Assembly (NCBI GenBank): GCA_947038195.1 | Contig: CAMQVI010000003.1 | Coordinates: forward strand, 1 to 64,000 | Source: an uncultured Brevinema sp. | GTDB lineage: Bacteria; Spirochaetota; Brevinematia; Brevinematales; Brevinemataceae | Length of the DNA: 64,000 nt | Direction: 5' to 3' | Shown here: one piece after another, positions 61,332 to 64,000 of the stretch | How the letters are laid out: the number at the start of each line of letters is the position of its first letter | Position numbering within the stretch: the first letter of the stretch is position 1 | Program-made: the position numbers and the translations under genes | Notes under the pieces: generated by a model | Database searches by the model: none | Seen by the model: the letters and a program-made list of their open reading frames with translations, nothing else | What the model was told of the DNA's origin: nothing

Positions 61332-61366
61332 ATATATCAAGTAAATATTTGATATATTTGATATAT
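61332..61366. promoter_or_regulatory. Cluster of ATATATCAA/TTGATATAT sites
   Basis: ATATATCAA (61332-61340), then TTGATATAT (61349-61357) and TTGATATAT again (61358-61366): one inverted and two direct copies in 35 bases, upstream of the minus-strand membrane gene at 61285. Looks like a regulator-binding cluster. Confidence 0.4.
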
Positions 61367-61477
61367 TTATTATTTATAAAGAATAAGGAGAATTTTATTA
61401 AAAATAGATAAAAAATGAAGAAGTTCTAAGTTTAGCTAAAAATACTAAAAAATATGATACACATTTTTAGAAAAATA

Positions 61478-61505
61478 TTGGATTCTATCAACTTAATTAT
61501 ATATA
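61478..61505 (+). promoter_or_regulatory. Possible promoter of the DUF305 gene
   Basis: TTGGAT (61478-61483) and TATATA (61500-61505), 16-base spacer, about 40 bases before the ATG. Confidence 0.4.
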
Positions 61506-61543
61506 TTTAATCAATAAGATAAATATTTCAAGGAGAAATAATC

Positions 61544-62179
61544 ATGAAAAAAATAGCTCTAATAGCGGCACTATTGTGTGCAGTAGCCTGTGGAAAAGAG
61601 GGTGAAAACCAAGCCGACATAGTGGACATGGAAGTCTACCCTCCCATAGAGGGCATGGAAACCCCTAGTGAGAGTTTTGTTGCCCCTATGATGCTCGTCT
61701 CTTACCAAAAAACCGACAATCCTGATGAGGGCTTTTTAGTCACTATGATACCTCATCATCAAAGTGCTGTACTTTCCTCAGAAGAATATCTTAAAGTAGG
61801 TAAGGACAAAGATGCTCTCACATTTGCTCAAAATATCATTAGCGCTCAAAAAAAAGAGATTGCTGAATTCAAGGCTTACATGGATAATTTAGATGAAGAA
61901 GCTATTAACTATAGCGATGCAGAAAGTAAAAAAGTTGCAGACGAATCAGAAAAAATGATGAATTCTATGTTGATGACAATGTCTTCTATGAGAATGACAG
62001 GTGATGCGGATATTGATTATCTTGCTAGTATGATACCTCATCATCAAGGCTCCATAGACCTTTCCAAATCTATTCTATCTATTACTAAAAATGAAAAAAT
62101 TAAAGAAATCGCCAATCAAATTATTGCTGACCAAGAAAAAGAAATTACTAATATTAAGAAGATGTTAGCCAAACTTTAA
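61544..62179 (+). CDS. DUF305 lipoprotein
   Basis: 211 residues. Signal peptide with lipobox AVAC (Cys16). Two DUF305 half-repeats, each with M-I-P-H-H-Q: VTMIPHHQSAVLSSEE (~66-81) and ASMIPHHQGSIDLSKS (~164-179), joined by a Met-rich stretch (MMNSMLMTMSSMRM). The His/Met arrangement suggests metal (copper) binding, as proposed for DUF305 proteins. Periplasmic, membrane-anchored. AAGGAG precedes the ATG; a terminator follows. Confidence 0.82.
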   Translation: MKKIALIAALLCAVACGKEGENQADIVDMEVYPPIEGMETPSESFVAPMMLVSYQKTDNPDEGFLVTMIPHHQSAVLSSEEYLKVGKDKDALTFAQNIISAQKKEIAEFKAYMDNLDEEAINYSDAESKKVADESEKMMNSMLMTMSSMRMTGDADIDYLASMIPHHQGSIDLSKSILSITKNEKIKEIANQIIADQEKEITNIKKMLAKL

Positions 62180-62192
62180 AAACAGTATATTT

Positions 62193-62223
62193 AAAAAGCA
62201 GCCCATTAGAGGGCTGCTTTTTT
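62193..62223 (+). terminator. Terminator of the DUF305 gene
   Basis: AAAAAGCAGCCC pairs with GGGCTGCTTTTT around ATTAGA, followed by more T. Confidence 0.85.
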
Positions 62224-62255
62224 AGTTTAAAATACTATTTTTATGATAGTATTTC

Positions 62256-62284
62256 TTGAATATTTATGGGAAATATTTTATACT
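62256..62284 (+). promoter_or_regulatory. Promoter of the metallohydrolase-queH unit
   Basis: TTGAAT (62256-62261) and TATACT (62279-62284), 17-base spacer, 18 bases before the start codon. Confidence 0.55.
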
Positions 62285-62301
62285 ATTAGTGTGAAGGAGG
62301 A

Positions 62302-63066
62302 ATGATGCGTTGTGCTTCTATTATTAGTGGTAGTAAAGCTAATTGTTTTTATGTAGAAAGTGAGGGAGAGGCCATTTTAGTGGACACAGGACTTTCTTTC
62401 CCTAAAGTAGAACAGTCCTTTGCTGAATTAAATATCGACCCTAACAAAATAAAAGGTATTCTTATTACCCACGAGCATGAAGACCATGTTCGCCACCTTA
62501 AACGTATTGCTAGTTCTTATCGTCTTCCTGTCTATCTCACTCAAGAAACGCTCAATAAAACAGGTTTAGCTCTAAAAGACTGTCATATTATTAAAGCTGG
62601 AGATGATTGGAATATAGGTGAGATTAACATACATGCTTTTAAAGTTCTTCATGATTCTGATATGTGCCTAGGCTTCAATTTTATGGCTGGAGGTAAAAAA
62701 GTATTTTATGCCTCCGATATAGGTTCTTATGATGATGAAATTCTTAAAAAAGCAGAAAATGCCCATTTTATAGGAATAGAAGCTAATTATGAGCCCTCTA
62801 TGCTTAGAGCGTGTGGATATCCTCAACACCTGAAAGACAGAATCTCTGGGGGTGCTGGACACCTCTCTAACCCCGAATCTCTCGCTTTTGTTAAAGATAT
62901 TGCTAGTAAAAACACGAGGAATGTAATGTTTCTCCATATTAGTGAAAATAGTAATTGCACGTCTCACATAGAACGTATGATAGATCAAGATTTACATCAT
63001 TATTTGCCAGAAGTTCGTTATATCATCACCAATAGACACACCCACGGTCCTTTAATAGAAGTATAA
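62302..63066 (+). CDS. MBL-fold metallohydrolase, WalJ/YycJ-like
   Basis: 254 residues. Metallo-beta-lactamase fold with ASIISGSKANCFYVESEGE at the N terminus, metal motif THEHEDHV (~56-63), Asp in YASDIGS (~135-141) and a C-terminal His (FLHISENSN). It resembles YycJ/WalJ, a proposed exonuclease linked to cell-wall or repair functions. AAGGAGG is very close to the first ATG; the second ATG at 62305 has better spacing and may be the start. queH follows. Confidence 0.8.
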   Translation: MMRCASIISGSKANCFYVESEGEAILVDTGLSFPKVEQSFAELNIDPNKIKGILITHEHEDHVRHLKRIASSYRLPVYLTQETLNKTGLALKDCHIIKAGDDWNIGEINIHAFKVLHDSDMCLGFNFMAGGKKVFYASDIGSYDDEILKKAENAHFIGIEANYEPSMLRACGYPQHLKDRISGGAGHLSNPESLAFVKDIASKNTRNVMFLHISENSNCTSHIERMIDQDLHHYLPEVRYIITNRHTHGPLIEV

Positions 63067-63110
63067 AGTGAACAGACATACGTCCGTAGGGCTTTTAATA
63101 GAGGTATGAA

Positions 63111-63713
63111 TTGAAAAAAATATTGTTACAAACTTGCTGTGCCCCTTGTGTTACGACTTGTGTTGAAGTTTTGAGGGGACATCTTCCTTGGGAAAAATGT
63201 TTAGAATTTGCCCCTCATTTTGATGAAATTGTTATTTATTTCTACAATCCCAACATACACCCCGAAGAAGAATACCACAAAAGAGCTATAGAGGCTAAAC
63301 GTTATGCAGATATTGTAGGATGTCCTTTTATAGAAGGTGAGTATGAGCCCGAAATATGGTATGATAGAGTAGAAGGCTTAGAAAATGAGCCCGAAAAAGG
63401 TAAACGCTGTACGACCTGTTATGGTATGCGTCTCCAAAAAACTTTTGACTACGCTTTAGAGCATGGTTTTAGTGCTGTGGCTAGTACCCTTACCCTAAGC
63501 CCTCATAAGGACGAAAAAAGAGTAAATGCTATAGGGGTAGCGTATGCTAAAAAAACAGGTATAGCATATCTTGTTTCTAATTTCAAAAAAAATAATGGAT
63601 TTAAAAAATCCAAAGAATTAAGTGTAGACCATTGTATTTATTGTCAAAATTACTGTGGCTGTGAATTTTCTCTAATTGCTAAATTAACACATCTCTCAAA
63701 TAAAAACACCTAA
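63111..63713 (+). CDS. queH: Epoxyqueuosine reductase QueH
   Basis: 200 residues of the DUF208/QueH family, the non-cobalamin enzyme for the last step of queuosine tRNA synthesis. Cluster-binding cysteines in LLQTCCAPC (Cys9, Cys10, Cys13) and later in CTTCYGMRL and CIYCQNYCGC; YFYNPNIHPEEEY and ASTLTLSPHKD are also family blocks. The start is TTG at 63111 with GAGGT before it; the ATG five bases upstream is out of frame. The stop lies inside a convergent terminator. Confidence 0.92.
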   Translation: MKKILLQTCCAPCVTTCVEVLRGHLPWEKCLEFAPHFDEIVIYFYNPNIHPEEEYHKRAIEAKRYADIVGCPFIEGEYEPEIWYDRVEGLENEPEKGKRCTTCYGMRLQKTFDYALEHGFSAVASTLTLSPHKDEKRVNAIGVAYAKKTGIAYLVSNFKKNNGFKKSKELSVDHCIYCQNYCGCEFSLIAKLTHLSNKNT

Positions 63714-63732
63714 GATAATCTTAGGTGTTTTC
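63702..63732. terminator. Convergent terminator of queH and the small gene
   Basis: AAAAACACCTAAGA pairs with TCTTAGGTGTTTT around TAA. It contains the stop codons of both flanking genes. Confidence 0.85.
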
Positions 63733-63873
63733 TTGATTTTCATCATTTTTTGATTCTTCTTGTTCTTTGATTTTTTTGAGGCGAAGAAGAGTCACCTTAT
63801 TAATAATATTGATCAAATCTTTATGAGTTTCAAGGACCTTAGAAATAGCTTGATCCAACTGTTCTTTTGTCAT
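63721..63873 (-). CDS. Small helical protein, 50 residues
   Basis: 50 residues from the ATG at 63871-63873, with GGAGG nine bases before it; an in-frame ATG at 63891 would add six residues but has no ribosome site. The sequence MTKEQLDQAISKVLETHKDL and following is a single amphipathic helix (to ~33) with a charged, disordered tail KEQEESKNDENQENT. Not recognised. It is not XseB, which was checked because xseA is in the window. Confidence 0.55.
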   Translation of the reverse strand: MTKEQLDQAISKVLETHKDLINIINKVTLLRLKKIKEQEESKNDENQENT

Positions 63874-63908
63874 GTCTTGCAGCCTCCACATTTCTAATGT
63901 TAAATTAT

Positions 63909-64000
63909 CTATGAGAAATCTTTTCTTATGCGATTATAGACGAGACATCTTTTATAAAAAATTTCAAGGTTTCTCGAGTAACTATCGACAAGAGGGCTTT
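63909..64000 (-). CDS. C-terminal end of a gene cut by the window edge
   Basis: Two minus-strand frames are open from the window edge. One ends at 63926 (translation ending TLKFFIKDVSSIIA), the other at 63909 (ending NLEIFYKRCLVYNRIRKDFS), the latter looking more protein-like. One of them is probably the end of the gene upstream of the 50-residue protein. Too short to name. Confidence 0.3.
   Translation of the reverse strand, partial: SPLVDSYSRNLEIFYKRCLVYNRIRKDFS

Noticed and set aside
63000..63110. Small duplication of the metallohydrolase end before queH
   Set aside because: CTTTAATAGAAGTATAAAGTG and CTTTTAATAGAGGTATGAATTG look alike, but the match is short and could be chance.
63721..63873. 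XseB small subunit
   Set aside because: The sequence lacks the XseB helical pattern and is not near xseA.

Overview
The window is AT-rich, densely coded DNA with two genes per short intergenic space and strong Rho-independent hairpins at most convergent ends. The chemotaxis genes run cheR-cheB-cheA-cheW-cheX-cheY; the cheA-cheW-cheX-cheY block with a CheX phosphatase is the arrangement known from spirochaetes (Treponema, Borrelia). Together with low GC, lipoprotein-type signal peptides, a YaaR-like protein and a full sialic acid uptake and breakdown route, this suggests a host-associated spirochaete. Brevinema- or Brachyspira-like lineages fit, but the genus is my inference and no rRNA is present to test it. 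No rRNA, tRNA, CRISPR array, insertion sequence or prophage was seen.

Layout. 1-1440: NhaC-type antiporter. 1459-5424: sialic acid operon (nanA, yhcH/nanQ, SSS sialic acid symporter, an esterase), closed by a strong terminator. 5455-6212: a small membrane protein and a decayed, twice-frameshifted copy of it. 6269-9245: nanE, a noncoding block of degenerate ~71-bp repeats, and a GlcNAc/glucose-type PTS EIIBC. 9294-11159: a single-gene AAA ATPase fused to a DUF4435/TOPRIM-like domain, the best anti-phage candidate here. 11158-17150: SDR enzyme, DUF1232 protein, a cassette with a pyruvyl-transferase-like gene lying between two ~85-bp terminator-bearing direct repeats, a secreted protein, and tmk. 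17103-24289: acidic TPR-like exported protein, AddA/RecB-like helicase-nuclease, then yaaR, ruvA and ptsI on the other strand.

24377-35564: CvpA; an operon of two membrane proteins, DUF58, Sua5 and glyQ; a Gfo/Idh oxidoreductase; pncC/cinA; pgi; a pair of paralogous exported proteins; mutS2. 35580-40040: a possible structured RNA and two unusual multi-pass chemoreceptors in tandem. 40088-48760: glgC, sdaA and a HAD phosphatase in one operon; a ROK kinase; rpmE-xseA-trmI; a glycosyltransferase with yqeK. 48758-61285: a long minus-strand run from two membrane proteins with LptF/LptG-like topology through a phosphoglucomutase, an unrecognised coiled-coil protein and the complete chemotaxis set to two lipoproteins. 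61544-64000: DUF305 lipoprotein, WalJ/YycJ-like metallohydrolase, QueH, a 50-residue protein and a gene end cut by the window edge.

How it works together. The Na+ symporter imports sialic acid, YhcH/NanQ helps anomerisation, NanA cleaves it to pyruvate and ManNAc, a kinase (possibly the ROK protein at 43765) phosphorylates ManNAc, and NanE makes GlcNAc-6-P. The EIIBC and PtsI supply a parallel PTS entry for GlcNAc or glucose; Pgi, the phosphoglucomutase and GlgC link hexose phosphates to glycogen. The two chemoreceptors and the Che operon provide the sensing arm. Points most worth a second look are the fused AAA-DUF4435 protein, the ~105-residue acidic insertion inside the CheA P5 domain, the repeat-flanked cassette, the repeat block before nanE, and the apparent non-canonical start of the second LptF/G-like gene.
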